From positions 124,001 through 188,000 of the forward strand of contig NZ_VIKU02000004.1 in assembly GCF_009371985.2 (NCBI RefSeq): a stretch of 64,000 nucleotides of DNA. The letters are read 5' to 3'. The DNA is from Pelagihabitans pacificus (GTDB taxonomy: Bacteria > Bacteroidota > Bacteroidia > Flavobacteriales > Flavobacteriaceae). Under the pieces are notes generated by a model, which saw only the letters and a list, made by a program, of their open reading frames with translations, was not told the DNA's origin and did not search any database. The position numbers were made by a program, and so were the translations under genes. Shown here piece after piece: positions 1 to 9,700 of this stretch. Numbering within the stretch: position 1 is the stretch's first letter; every line of letters starts with the position of its first letter.

Positions 1-51
1 CCCAATCAAGGGGTCCGTGGATTTTTTGGATTGCGTTATCGCTTGAATTAG
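1..51 (+). CDS. 3' end of an upstream gene (partial, unidentified)
   Basis: The first frame is open from base 1 to a TAG at 49-51 and ends in GFFGLRYRLN. An aromatic- and basic-rich tail of this sort is typical of the last strand of Bacteroidetes outer-membrane beta-barrels, but 16 residues cannot identify the family. A promoter box for the next gene follows at 76-83, which fits a gene ending here. Confidence 0.3.
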   Translation, partial: PNQGVRGFFGLRYRLN

Positions 52-75
52 AAAGAAAACACCATCTCCAATCCG

Positions 76-83
76 TATCTTTG
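76..83 (+). promoter_or_regulatory. -7 promoter box (TATCTTTG) for the lycopene cyclase
   Basis: An exact match to the Bacteroidetes -7 consensus TAnnTTTG. Transcription would begin near base 90. That leaves a leader of about 30 bases before the codon where the lycopene cyclase should start (120), and about 80 bases before the first in-frame ATG (171). Confidence 0.5.
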
Positions 84-119
84 TGCTACCTTGGATTATC
101 AATCTAAATAACAGCCTGC

Positions 120-1265
120 ATCAAGACGAAATTTGATTATATTATTATAGGGGCGGGGGCAGCTGGACTGATGTTGGCCGATGCCATCGGAAAGGACTCT
201 TTTTTTAAGAATAAATCAATTCTTCTTTTAGACAAGGATGCCAAAAGAACGAACGATCGAACTTGGTGTTTTTGGGAAAAGGAGCAAGGGCCGTTCGAAT
301 CGATTGTCCATAAAAGATGGCCTGCGATTTATTTTGGGGGTAAACAGTTCTCCAAAAGGTTTGAAATCGCCCCCTACCACTACAAAATGATTCGGGGTAT
401 CGACTTCTATACCTTGCATATGAAGCGTATTGAGAACTACGCGAATGTCGATTTCTTGCAAAGGGAAGTCTTGAACGTACATGATGATGGCAGCTCGGTC
501 ACCGTAACCACTTCATCGGAAACCTTTAGCGCCCAGCGATGTTTTAATAGCATCTTTACCTATCAAATGGCTACGCAACAGACAAAATACCCGGTATTGC
601 AACAGCATTTTGTGGGATGGTTCGTGAAAACCACAAAAGAAGTTTTTGATGTGGAGCAGGCCACTTATATGGACTTTTCCATTCCGCAAAAGGGAAATAC
701 CCGTTTTATGTACGTATTGCCTTTGTCACCAACGGAAGCCCTGGTCGAATATACCCTGTTTTCAAAAGAGCTGCTTCCGCTAAAGCAGTATGAAACTGCG
801 CTTGAAACGTACTTGATAAGAGATTTGGGCTGCGAGGACTATCAAATCTTGGAGGAGGAAAAGGGGAGTATTCCTATGACATGCTATGATTTTCAGGAGC
901 ATCATACCCAGAACATGCGATATATCGGAACGGCTGGTGGGTGGGCGAAGCCGAGTACAGGGTACACTTTTATGAGTACCATAAAAAAAGTGCCGAAGCT
1001 CTTGGAGTATATCAAAACGGGGAAAGACCTACGAAAGCTCCGCTTCAAAAATAAATTTTGGTACTACGACCTACTGTTATTGGATATCCTAGACGATGAT
1101 AACAGTAAAGGCCAACCAATTTTCGAAAGTTTGTTCAAAAACCGTTCTCCCCAATTAATATTCAAGTTCTTGGATGAACAGACCAATCTTGTGGGAGATC
1201 TTAGGTTTATCTCGGCCCCCCCCAGTATGCCTTTCATAAAGGCCATGTTGGGAAGGTTGTTCTAG
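120..1265 (+). CDS. crtY: Lycopene cyclase (CrtY type), non-canonical or lost start codon
   Basis: FAD/NAD(P)-dependent cyclase that converts the open ends of lycopene to beta-ionone rings in carotenoid synthesis. The family motif NDRTWCFW is present and the length of about 380 aa is normal. The first in-frame ATG is at 171, but the obligatory dinucleotide-binding sequence DYIIIGAGAAG is encoded upstream of it (about 135-167), in frame and without a stop back to 105. Between 108 and 171 there is no ATG, GTG or TTG in this frame. Codon 120 is ATC, exactly where relatives would be expected to begin M-K-x-K-x-D-Y. Either ATC is used, or the start was mutated or misread. The stop overlaps the convergent prenyl synthase stop by 4 bases. 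Carotenoid function is confident; the start is not. Confidence 0.8.
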   Translation: MKTKFDYIIIGAGAAGLMLADAIGKDSFFKNKSILLLDKDAKRTNDRTWCFWEKEQGPFESIVHKRWPAIYFGGKQFSKRFEIAPYHYKMIRGIDFYTLHMKRIENYANVDFLQREVLNVHDDGSSVTVTTSSETFSAQRCFNSIFTYQMATQQTKYPVLQQHFVGWFVKTTKEVFDVEQATYMDFSIPQKGNTRFMYVLPLSPTEALVEYTLFSKELLPLKQYETALETYLIRDLGCEDYQILEEEKGSIPMTCYDFQEHHTQNMRYIGTAGGWAKPSTGYTFMSTIKKVPKLLEYIKTGKDLRKLRFKNKFWYYDLLLLDILDDDNSKGQPIFESLFKNRSPQLIFKFLDEQTNLVGDLRFISAPPSMPFIKAMLGRLF

Positions 1266-2236
1266 ACTTTTCTGCGCATCAGGTTTTTGCCAAAAGCTTT
1301 TAATACGGCCTTTTTATCTTCGGAAATTTCCAGATAACCCAGCACTTCGAAGGCTTTTTCGGTGTAATCGGCTATCGCAGTTTGGGTACTTTCGGCGCCG
1401 CCGCTGGTCTCAAAAATTTCCTTTATTGACTGAATCTTATCCGATGGGTCATTGGGTTGTATCGAAAATAGTGCCTCCAGTTCTTTTCGTTGACTGTCGG
1501 TTCCCATCTCCATGGCCCTTAGATATAAATAGGTTTTTTTGTTTTCAATAATGTCTCCTCCAACTTGTTTTCCAAAAGTGTCGGGATCTCCGAAGGCATC
1601 CAGATAATCATCCTTTAATTGAAACGCGATGCCCAGATTTCGCCCGAACTGATAAATACCTTCCTGGCAGGTAGCTGAAGCATCGGCAATTAAGGCTCCC
1701 ATTTTAAGGGCTGCCCCTACAAGTACCGCCGTCTTATATTCGATCATTTTCAGATACTCCGGTATGGTCACATCATCGCGGGTTTCAAAATCCACATCAT
1801 ATTGTTGACCTTCACAGACTTCGATGGCGGTTTTGCTAAACAGCTGCGCCAAACGTCGAAACAATTCCCCTTGGTAATTTTCGAACAGTTGATAGGCATT
1901 GATGAGCATTGCGTCACCTGAGAGGATACCTGTGTTGACATCCCATTTCTCATGTACCGTCGCTTTTCCCCTGCGCAACGGGGCATCATCCATAATATCA
2001 TCGTGTACCAAGGAAAAATTATGGAATACCTCAACAGCCAATGCGGCATCCAGGGCTTTACGATAGTCCGTTCCAAAAACCTCAGCGGCCATCAAAGTCA
2101 ATACAGGTCTTAGTCGCTTTCCTCCCAGTTCCAATATATAGGTGATGGGTTCGTAGAGGTTAACGGGTTCCTTGGTTTTGATTTTCGAATGGAGATATGC
2201 AATGAATGCTTCCCGGTAATGGTCAATAGAATGCAT
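1262..2236 (-). CDS. Polyprenyl (geranylgeranyl-type) diphosphate synthase
   Basis: Trans-prenyltransferase that condenses IPP with allylic diphosphates to make the precursor for carotenoids and quinones. It shows GGKRLRP, a first Asp-rich motif DDIMD without the two-residue insertion of E. coli-type FPP synthase, and a second motif FQLKDDYLD. A Phe lies five residues before DDIMD, as in archaeal GGPP synthases, so a C20 product is likely but not proven. I chose the Met at 2236 (MHSIDHY...) over the one at 2254 because a -7 promoter box at 2252-2259 would put transcription start downstream of the longer start. The gene ends tail-to-tail with the lycopene cyclase, consistent with a shared pathway. 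It could also serve as the cell's general FPP/GGPP synthase. Confidence 0.88.
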   Translation of the reverse strand: MHSIDHYREAFIAYLHSKIKTKEPVNLYEPITYILELGGKRLRPVLTLMAAEVFGTDYRKALDAALAVEVFHNFSLVHDDIMDDAPLRRGKATVHEKWDVNTGILSGDAMLINAYQLFENYQGELFRRLAQLFSKTAIEVCEGQQYDVDFETRDDVTIPEYLKMIEYKTAVLVGAALKMGALIADASATCQEGIYQFGRNLGIAFQLKDDYLDAFGDPDTFGKQVGGDIIENKKTYLYLRAMEMGTDSQRKELEALFSIQPNDPSDKIQSIKEIFETSGGAESTQTAIADYTEKAFEVLGYLEISEDKKAVLKAFGKNLMRRKV

Positions 2237-2251
2237 TGAAGCCGTTTTTTT

Positions 2252-2259
2252 CAAAAATA
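2252..2259 (-). promoter_or_regulatory. -7 promoter box (TATTTTTG) for the prenyl synthase
   Basis: TAnnTTTG match on the minus strand, 16 bases before the ATG at 2236. It implies a leader of only about 10 bases and argues against the longer start at 2254. Confidence 0.5.
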
Positions 2260-2360
2260 CACCCTATTTTGATATACCACCGTATCAAGGGCTATTTTCA
2301 TGGCTTGTGAAATTTTTATGGGTGAAAATGCAATAGATTTAAAATCTTACGTCTTTAAGA

Positions 2361-2927
2361 ATGAAGACGCTGATAAAAATAGTGCGAATGGTTTCGGAAA
2401 ACGAAAATCATAAAATACTGAATTCTTTTTTCAAGGAAGAATACCATTCCCTAAAGGCGTACGTGAACGCAAGAATCGACAATGCGGCGCACCGGGACGC
2501 TGAGGATGTGATTCAGGATGTGGCTTTCAAACTGTTTTCCAAGGCTGATAGTTTATCGCCGATAGATAACATTACCGGGTATGTGTACCACGCTATAAGA
2601 AACAAGGTAATAGACCTGTTGCGAAAAAAGAAGCCAAACGTTCCCTTCGAAGACGAGATGGAACAACGATTAATGGACTTTAGTGAATTGGTTTACGGAA
2701 CAACCGATGACCCATACCCCGAAGACCTGAAAGTAGCGTTAAAAAGAGCCATCGCAAATCTAAAACCGGTATATCGGGATATCATAGTGGCCATCGATTT
2801 TGAGGGCTACAGCTACAAGGAATTATCGGAAGAAACAGGAGTTCCTGCAGGCACTTTAATGTCAAGAAGGCATAGGGCATTGTCGTTATTGCTCAAAGAA
2901 CTGGAAACACAAAAAACGAAGATATAA
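2361..2927 (+). CDS. ECF-type RNA polymerase sigma factor
   Basis: Alternative sigma factor of about 188 aa. Region 2 covers the segment around EDVIQDVAFKLF and ends in the basic stretch VIDLLRKKKP. Region 4 is a helix-turn-helix around YSYKELSEETGVPAGTLMSR, which reads the -35 element. Only regions 2 and 4 are present, as in the extracytoplasmic-function group. A second in-frame ATG at 2391 (MVSENENHK) is an equally good start. It is followed after 18 bases by a two-helix membrane protein that is probably co-transcribed. No classic anti-sigma domain is adjacent. The signal it answers to is unknown. Confidence 0.88.
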   Translation: MKTLIKIVRMVSENENHKILNSFFKEEYHSLKAYVNARIDNAAHRDAEDVIQDVAFKLFSKADSLSPIDNITGYVYHAIRNKVIDLLRKKKPNVPFEDEMEQRLMDFSELVYGTTDDPYPEDLKVALKRAIANLKPVYRDIIVAIDFEGYSYKELSEETGVPAGTLMSRRHRALSLLLKELETQKTKI

Positions 2928-2945
2928 TTTAAATTTTTGGAAAAT

Positions 2946-3380
2946 ATGGAAGATTATGTGAAACATCAGGTAAGGAACAAGACAGAAAAATTCGTTAAAA
3001 AGGCGTTTAAAATACTGTTCTTCATTTTGGCGGCAATCGTATTCATATTCTTGTTTGCCTACGTATTTATGAAACTGTGGAACTGGCTCGTACCCGAAAT
3101 CTTTGGCCTGGGCATCATTACCTATTGGCAGGCACTTGGTTTGCTGGTCTTGGCAAAAATAATCTTTGGCGGATTCGAGGGAAAATCCAAAAAAGGACCA
3201 AAGAAAAGAAACGGTGAAACTTTTGAAGGCAGGTTACGAAGCAGGTGCAACGACGACTACTCGAAGTGGAAGTTATACGACCAGTTTTGGAAAGAAGAAG
3301 GGGAAGAAGCGTTCGACGCATACGTAAATCGACTGCAACAGGAAAATACCAGTGAAAATGAGCAGCGTACGGAAAACTAG
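2946..3380 (+). CDS. Two-helix membrane protein next to the sigma factor, unknown function
   Basis: About 144 aa from the ATG at 2946; a TTG nine bases earlier could extend it by three residues. An N-terminal amphipathic, Lys-rich segment is followed by two hydrophobic helices (about residues 22-44 and 53-70), a basic loop (KSKKGPKKR), and an acidic soluble tail rich in Trp, Tyr and Glu (YDQFWKEEGEEAFDAY). I do not recognise the family. Tight spacing behind an ECF sigma gene makes it a candidate membrane partner or regulator of that sigma factor. That is inference from position only, since it lacks the zinc-binding or FecR domains usual for anti-sigma factors. Confidence 0.65.
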   Translation: MEDYVKHQVRNKTEKFVKKAFKILFFILAAIVFIFLFAYVFMKLWNWLVPEIFGLGIITYWQALGLLVLAKIIFGGFEGKSKKGPKKRNGETFEGRLRSRCNDDYSKWKLYDQFWKEEGEEAFDAYVNRLQQENTSENEQRTEN

Positions 3381-3556
3381 AAGAATATTGGTTCGAAAAC
3401 GGTTCAGCTTTGGATGGCACACTTCATCCTCTTATGGGCACAGTTCAGGAATTTCGCCTTGTCGTATCAAGGCCCCGGTACTATTTTCGGACTAGTTTCC
3501 ATTGAAACAGTGCCAAATCCAAATCTTATGGGAATGTTAAATAAATGTAAAACTTC

Positions 3557-3584
3557 GGAAACTTTTTATGTTTTTAAAGTTTCC
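3557..3584. promoter_or_regulatory. Inverted-repeat operator upstream of the TetR gene
   Basis: Perfect 9-bp arms GGAAACTTT (3557-3565) and AAAGTTTCC (3576-3584) are separated by a 10-bp AT-rich spacer. The site ends six bases before the -7 box at 3590-3597, so a bound repressor would cover the promoter. Position and symmetry are those of an autoregulatory TetR operator. Confidence 0.65.
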
Positions 3585-3589
3585 TAAAA

Positions 3590-3597
3590 TATATTTG
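3590..3597 (+). promoter_or_regulatory. -7 promoter box (TATATTTG) of the efflux operon
   Basis: TAnnTTTG match ending ten bases before the ATG at 3607. Transcription would begin almost at the start codon, so the mRNA may be leaderless or nearly so. It lies inside the longer open frame that begins at 3568, which is why that start is rejected. Confidence 0.5.
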
Positions 3598-3606
3598 TCG
3601 CCTGTT

Positions 3607-4212
3607 ATGAAAGAAAAGATTCTTGAAAAAGCGACCGATATGTTTTTGAACTTTGGGTTCAAGAGTGTTACGATGGATGACATAGCCAACGAAATGGGGA
3701 TATCGAAAAAAACCATCTACGCCCATTTTGAGAACAAGACACACCTAGTGGATGAAAGCACCATGACCCTGTTTTGGAAAATTTCGGCAGGAATCGATGA
3801 TATCATCGCATTGAAAAAAAATCCGATCGAGGAACTGTATGAAATCAAAAAATTCGTCATGATGCATCTAAAGGATGAAAAGTCATCCCCACAGTACCAA
3901 TTGCAAAAGTATTACCCCAAGATTTATGGCACGCTACGAAATAAGGAGTACGAGGTGATGTTCGATTGTGTGGTCGACAACATCAAAAGAGGGATGGATT
4001 TAGGCATTTACAGGGACAATCTGGATATTGACTTCGTGTCCCGAATCTACTACTCCGGAGCGTTTGCCATTAAGGACCATAAGTTGTTCCCGGCTACAAA
4101 ATTCAAAGCCTCCGAACTGGAAGACCATTTTTTGGAGTATCATCTTAGGGGAATCGTTACCCCGAAAGGAAGAAGCATATTGAACAAAATCATCAATTCA
4201 AATCAGGAATAA
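3607..4212 (+). CDS. TetR/AcrR-family repressor of the RND efflux operon
   Basis: 201 aa from the ATG at 3607. The N-terminal DNA-binding domain is typical: SVTMDDIANEMGISKKTIYA forms the helix-turn-helix at about residues 20-39, followed by HFENKTHLV. The C-terminal helical domain would bind an unknown ligand. The gene is first in an operon with outer membrane channel, adaptor and RND pump; its TAA directly abuts the channel's ATG. A palindrome over its own promoter (3557-3584) points to autorepression of the whole operon until the effector binds. Confidence 0.88.
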   Translation: MKEKILEKATDMFLNFGFKSVTMDDIANEMGISKKTIYAHFENKTHLVDESTMTLFWKISAGIDDIIALKKNPIEELYEIKKFVMMHLKDEKSSPQYQLQKYYPKIYGTLRNKEYEVMFDCVVDNIKRGMDLGIYRDNLDIDFVSRIYYSGAFAIKDHKLFPATKFKASELEDHFLEYHLRGIVTPKGRSILNKIINSNQE

Positions 4213-5553
4213 ATGCGTAGTTATTTTTTATTCATAATACTTTTGGTTTCAACTACAGTCGGCTTTTCCCAAGAAAAGACCTACAGCTTCACTCTGGAGC
4301 AGGCCATCGCCTTCGCTTTGGAGAACAACTACAGTGCCATAAACGCCGATCGTGATATTATCGATGCGCAAAAACAGAAATGGGAGGTGATTGCCTCTGG
4401 ATTACCTCAGCTTTCCGGTGCGGTCAACTATCAAAATCAACTAAAATTACCTGTGTCGCTTATTCCGGCAGGGAACTTTGGTGGAGAACCTGGTGAATTC
4501 CTAGAGGTTGTTTTTGGAGTGCCTCAAACCCTTACCGCCACGGCGACCTTACGGCAAAAGCTGTTTGATGGCACCTATATTGTTGGGGTCCAGGCCACCA
4601 AGTCGTTTTTGAGCTATAGCGCCAACAATAAGGAGAAAACAAAACTAGACGTACGCAAAGCGGTCACGGAAGCTTATGGTAATGTGCTGCTGGCACGCGA
4701 AAGTGTGGCGATTTCCGAAAAGAACAAGGACAATTTGGAGAAGAACCTGTTTGAAACCACCAAGATTTACGAAAACGGACTCGGGGACGAGGAAAGCGTG
4801 GAACAGTTACAGATTACCCTGGCCAATGTGGAGAACCAACTGCGCAACGCCATCCGCTTAGAGGAGATTACGCTACAAATGTTGAATTTGATGATGGGTA
4901 TCGATATCGACGCACCCACACAACTGGAAGAACAATTGGATGATCTCACAAGGCAACAGATAGACCTTGCCATCGTAAACGATCCCTTCAATATCGAAAA
5001 CAACGTTGACTATAAATTGGCCATTAACCTGAACGAACAGCGTTTCTATGAATGGAAACAAGCCAAGAGTAGGGCACTTCCCAGTCTGGATGCATTCATC
5101 AACTATGGAAGTTCCGCTTTCGGGGAGCGGTCCGGCTTTCTTGATAGTGATCAAAGGTGGTTCGATTTCTCGACCTTTGGTGTCGATTTGAGCATCCCTA
5201 TTTTTAGTTCTGGTTTGAGGAGCGCTGGTACTGCCCGTGCCAAAATCGCCCTCGAAAAGGCCAAGACCCAGCTTGAGGAGGCGGAAGCCCAGATTCGATT
5301 ACAGGTAGAACGCGCAAAAAGTGACTATACCCTGGCCATCGAACAGTACGATACATCAAAGGAAAATCTGGCATTGGCCGAACGAATTGAACAAAAGAAT
5401 CAAATCAAATATTCGGAAGGGGTCGCAACGAGTTTTGAACTCCGCCAAGCACAGACCCAGTTGTACGATGCCCAGCAAGAGTATCTACAATCCATGGTAG
5501 ATGTCATCAATAAAAAGACCGAATTGGAAACGGTCATGAACAATAACCCTTAA
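4213..5553 (+). CDS. TolC-family outer membrane efflux channel
   Basis: 446 aa with a Sec signal peptide (about residues 1-19, ending FSQ). The mature protein has the two-fold repeated OEP architecture. Each repeat contains long heptad-rich helices, for example around EKNKDNLEKNLFETTKIYEN and AKIALEKAKTQLEEAEAQIR. This is the trimeric exit duct that docks to the RND pump through the adaptor. The start codon immediately follows the TetR stop, so translation is probably coupled, and the adaptor gene follows after 37 bases. Substrate is not predictable. Confidence 0.92.
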   Translation: MRSYFLFIILLVSTTVGFSQEKTYSFTLEQAIAFALENNYSAINADRDIIDAQKQKWEVIASGLPQLSGAVNYQNQLKLPVSLIPAGNFGGEPGEFLEVVFGVPQTLTATATLRQKLFDGTYIVGVQATKSFLSYSANNKEKTKLDVRKAVTEAYGNVLLARESVAISEKNKDNLEKNLFETTKIYENGLGDEESVEQLQITLANVENQLRNAIRLEEITLQMLNLMMGIDIDAPTQLEEQLDDLTRQQIDLAIVNDPFNIENNVDYKLAINLNEQRFYEWKQAKSRALPSLDAFINYGSSAFGERSGFLDSDQRWFDFSTFGVDLSIPIFSSGLRSAGTARAKIALEKAKTQLEEAEAQIRLQVERAKSDYTLAIEQYDTSKENLALAERIEQKNQIKYSEGVATSFELRQAQTQLYDAQQEYLQSMVDVINKKTELETVMNNNP

Positions 5554-5590
5554 TACGAATTCATCAACATATCAAAATAAAACGATCGAA

Positions 5591-6775
5591 ATGAATAAAA
5601 TACTAGCGACCACCTTAACCGCCCTACTACTTTCCTCCTGCGGCGGAAACCCCGAATCTTCCGTAAGCGATTTGATCGACCAAGGCGATTTGGAAGCTCT
5701 CCGTGCCAAGAAAAGCGAAATTTCGAATCAGCAAAAATCATTGGAAGAACAACTGCAAAAATTGGACTCGGCGATTGCCACTTTTGCAGGAAACGAGAAG
5801 CTGCCACTAGTAACCATTTTTGCCGCCAATGAACAGAAATTCGACCACTTTCTGGAACTTCAGGGAGATGTTAAAACCAAACAGAACGTGTTGATTTATC
5901 CAGAGATGCAGGGTACGCTACAACGTGTCTATGTAAAAAAGGGTCAACGAGTCGGGAAGGGACAAATTTTAGCTTCCATAGATGACGGCGGAATGGGAAG
6001 CCAGTTGGCGCAATTGAAGACACAGGCAGAACTGGCCAAAACAACCTATGAACGGCAAAAGCGTCTGTGGGAACAAAATATAGGTTCCGAAATACAATAT
6101 TTGCAGGCTAAAACAACCTATGAAGCCAATGAGAATGCTGTTAAACAGGCAGAAAGCCAATTGGGTAAATCTATTATAAGAGCCCCTTTTTCGGGGATTA
6201 TCGATGATATTATCAAAGATCAGGGAACCGTGGTCGCTCCTGGGCCTGGTTCGGAAGTCTTCAGAATCGTAAACCTTTCCGACATGTATATCGAAGTGGA
6301 TGTTCCCGAGAGTTATTTAGGAGACATCCAAGAAGGAAAAGAGGCCAAGGTTTATTTTCCGGTATTGGGTGATACCATTATGACCAAAGTCAGGCAAACG
6401 GGGAATTTCATAAATCCTAGTAATCGGGCCTTTACGGTTGAAATTCCAATTCCTAACGAAAAGGGAAATATAAAACCAAACCTGACGGCCAAGGTAAGTA
6501 TTAACGACTACACCAACAACAAGGCCATTGTAATTCCTCAAAGTATTATTTCCGAAAATGCAGAAGGGCAACAATATGTGTACATTGCAGGTAAAACCGA
6601 GAATGAAAACAAAGCCGAGGTAACCAAGCATATTATCACTACAGGCAGGAACCAAGGAAGCATGGTAGAGGTGCTATCCGGTGTTTCCAATGGTGATCTG
6701 CTAGTGAAGGAGGGGGCAAGAAGTGTAAAGGATGGGCAGATTGTTGAAATCTTAAATGAGAAAACCGATGAGTAG
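5591..6775 (+). CDS. RND efflux periplasmic adaptor (membrane fusion protein), lipoprotein
   Basis: 394 aa. Lipoprotein signal peptide with lipobox LSSC (Cys17). An unusual Gln/Lys/Glu-rich coiled coil (about residues 28-62) precedes the standard biotinyl-lipoyl half-motif (KGQRVGKGQILASIDD), the helical hairpin (about 135-185), the second lipoyl half (IIRAPFSGIIDDI), and beta-barrel and membrane-proximal domains. It bridges the inner-membrane pump and TolC channel. The pump gene begins inside its 3' end: ATG 6768 overlaps this stop by 8 bases, so the two are translationally coupled. Confidence 0.92.
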   Translation: MNKILATTLTALLLSSCGGNPESSVSDLIDQGDLEALRAKKSEISNQQKSLEEQLQKLDSAIATFAGNEKLPLVTIFAANEQKFDHFLELQGDVKTKQNVLIYPEMQGTLQRVYVKKGQRVGKGQILASIDDGGMGSQLAQLKTQAELAKTTYERQKRLWEQNIGSEIQYLQAKTTYEANENAVKQAESQLGKSIIRAPFSGIIDDIIKDQGTVVAPGPGSEVFRIVNLSDMYIEVDVPESYLGDIQEGKEAKVYFPVLGDTIMTKVRQTGNFINPSNRAFTVEIPIPNEKGNIKPNLTAKVSINDYTNNKAIVIPQSIISENAEGQQYVYIAGKTENENKAEVTKHIITTGRNQGSMVEVLSGVSNGDLLVKEGARSVKDGQIVEILNEKTDE

Positions 6776-9700
6776 ACAAAAGAAAAACGCTGACAAAGAG
6801 TTTCGATTATCCTCTTGGGCGATAGATAACCCGTCGGTGATCTATGTAATGATCGCTATTTTCCTATGGATTGGTTTTCAGGGTTATCAATCAATGCCGC
6901 GGGAAGACTTTCCCGAGATCGTTGAGACGAAAGTGTACATCAGTACTCCTTATCCGGGAAACACTGCAGAGGATGTAGAGCGCTTAATTACCGACCCATT
7001 GGAAGACCGTTTAAAAAATATGAGTAATGTGGTCGAAATTACTTCTACGTCCCAAGAGGACTATTCCATCATCACTGTCGAATTTGATGAGGATATAACC
7101 GTGGAGCAGGCCAAACAGAAGGTAAAGGACGAAGTCGATGGGGAAAAGGCTAGTGAAGATTGGCCCACGTTTAATAATGCCAAAGTAGAACCGAATGTTT
7201 TCGATTTGAACCTTTCGGAATCATTTCCGATCATGAATGTCAATTTTACAGGAGATTATCCGGTAGAAAAATTAAAGGAGTTTGCGGAATATATGCAAGA
7301 CGAAGTGGAAGACTTGCCGCAGATAAAGGAGGTAAACATTCGTGGAGCCCAGGAAAAAGAGGTTGAGGTGGCCGTAGATGTATATAAAATGATGGCGGCT
7401 AAAGTAAGTTTTCAAGATATTATTAGTTCCATCGGTAATGGGAATACCACCATGTCGGCAGGTAACATTAAATCGGGCGGGCAACGACGTACCATCCGAA
7501 TTCTCGGCGAAATAACAGACCCCGAGCAGTTAAACGATTTCGTGGTAAAATCGGAGAATGGGGCCGTATATTTAAAAGATATCGCCGAGGTCACATTCAG
7601 TGAGGAGGAAAAGACCACCTATGCCCGTGAATTTGGGGAAAGTGTGGTCATGCTTGATATCAAGAAACGTTCGGGCAAGAATATGATAGAGGCTACCACC
7701 AAAGTACGTGAACTGGTAAAAGAGGCCCAAGAGAATTATTATCCTGCTGATTTGAACATAACCATTGCGAACGATTCTTCCGGAAGAACCTTAAACCAAG
7801 TAGACGACCTGGTCAACAATATCATATTCGGAATCATCTTGGTGGTGACCGTATTAATGTTCTTTTTAGGGTTCCGTAATGCACTTTTTGTCGGATTTGC
7901 CATCCCGATGTCGATGTTTATGTCGTTTATGATATTGAACAATTTGGGGTACACGCTGAATACCATGATTCTTTTTGGAATGATCATGGGGCTGGGAATG
8001 ATGGTCGATAATGGTATCGTGGTGGTGGAAAATGTATATCGTCTAATGAGTGAAGGAATGTCCCGAACGGAAGCGGCAAAAAAAGGAATCGGGGAAATCG
8101 CATATCCCATTATCATCTCTACCGTGACCACCGTGGCCGCTTTTGTACCCTTAGGCCTTTGGCCCGGAATTTTCGGCCAGTTCATGATTTATTTCCCAAT
8201 CACCCTATCCGTGGTGTTGGGTTCATCGCTCTTCGTAGCCATCTTTATGAATTCCATGTTGGTTTCCCAGTTTATGGAAATCGGTGAAAAGGAACTATCA
8301 CTGAAGCAATTGATACGAATAAGTGGCATTTTAGGTGGCTTTGGTCTTTTCATACTTATTTTTGGTGGACCCATGCGAGGCTTGGGTAGCGTCATGTTGT
8401 TAACGGCCGTCATGTTCTGGCTTTATAAATATGTACTTAAAAAGTGGGCGGTCAATTTCCAAAACAATGCCATGGTGCGTTTTGAGAATTGGTACGAAAG
8501 ACGTATCAAGCACGCTCTCAGAGGTGGCAATGTTTATTGGTATTTCGGCATCACTGCTTTCATGTTGATCGCGGTTTTTATGCTTTTTGGATTGTCGTTG
8601 GGCAGCGGGCGAACTAAGGTTGAATTCTTTCCCGATAATAAACCCAACGAAATATACGCCTACATTGAATATCCCCAGGGAACCTCCATTGAAAAAACCA
8701 ATGAGCTCACCAAAGCCATAGAAAAAAGAGTCTACGAGGTCGCGAATCAGGATAAATACACCAACGGCGATTTTAACTATCTCGTAGAATCCGCTGTATC
8801 CCAAGTCGGTGAAGGCGCCGGAAACCCTCAGACCGATGGTGGTTCCGCAGCTGAGATGCCACATAGAGGTAAAGTAACGTTGTCGATGCGCGAATACAAG
8901 TATAGAAATGGCCTGGATACCGAAGTGTTAAGGGGAGAAATCCAAGAGGCACTTACCGGTATTTATCCAGGGGTGGCCATCTCTGTTGAAAAAGAGGCCA
9001 ACGGTCCTCCTGCAGGGTACCCCATCAATATCGAATTGGAAGGGAACGACTATACCGAATTGATAAACACCGCAGAAGACATTCGGAATTTTATCAACAC
9101 AAAGAACATAGCAGGAATCGAAGAACTGAAAATCGATGTGAACAAAGGAAAGCCCTCGATGCAAGTAGTGGTCGACCGTGAAAAAGCAGGAGAGCTTGGA
9201 GTTTCGGTCGGCCAGGTCGGTCAACAATTAAGAAGGTCCTTATTTGGAGAAAAAGCCGGTGTTTACAAAGTCGATGGGGAGGATTACGATATCAACGTTC
9301 GCTTCGAAGAGGATATTCGCTACAACAGGAGTGCACTGTTCAACCAGAATATCATTTTTCGAGATCAAGCCTCTGGGCAGATTAAGGAGGTGCCAGTGTC
9401 AGCCGTTGCTTCGCAAAGAAATTCCTCTGGTTTTAGCGCCATAAAACATCGGGATAACAAAAGGGTCGTTACCGTTTATTCTCAATTAAAACCTGGTTTT
9501 AGTGATGCCGGGGCAATAGTGGCTGAGATTCAACGGGAAATGGAGGAGTATGAGGGTCTTCCTGCCGATATAAAAATTGATTTTACAGGTCAGATTGAAG
9601 AGCAGAACAAGCAAATGCAGTTTTTGGTCGGTGCTTTTTTCTCTGGACTGGGTCTGATTCTATTGATTTTGATTTTTCAATTCGGTGGTATTTCAAAGCC

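Noticed and set aside
3414-3587. 57-codon frame (+) before the TetR gene
   Set aside because: It runs through the operator palindrome into the efflux promoter and has no recognisable features.
3568-3606. N-terminal extension of the TetR protein
   Set aside because: The extension spans the -7 box and half of the operator; ATG 3607 gives the normal TetR start.
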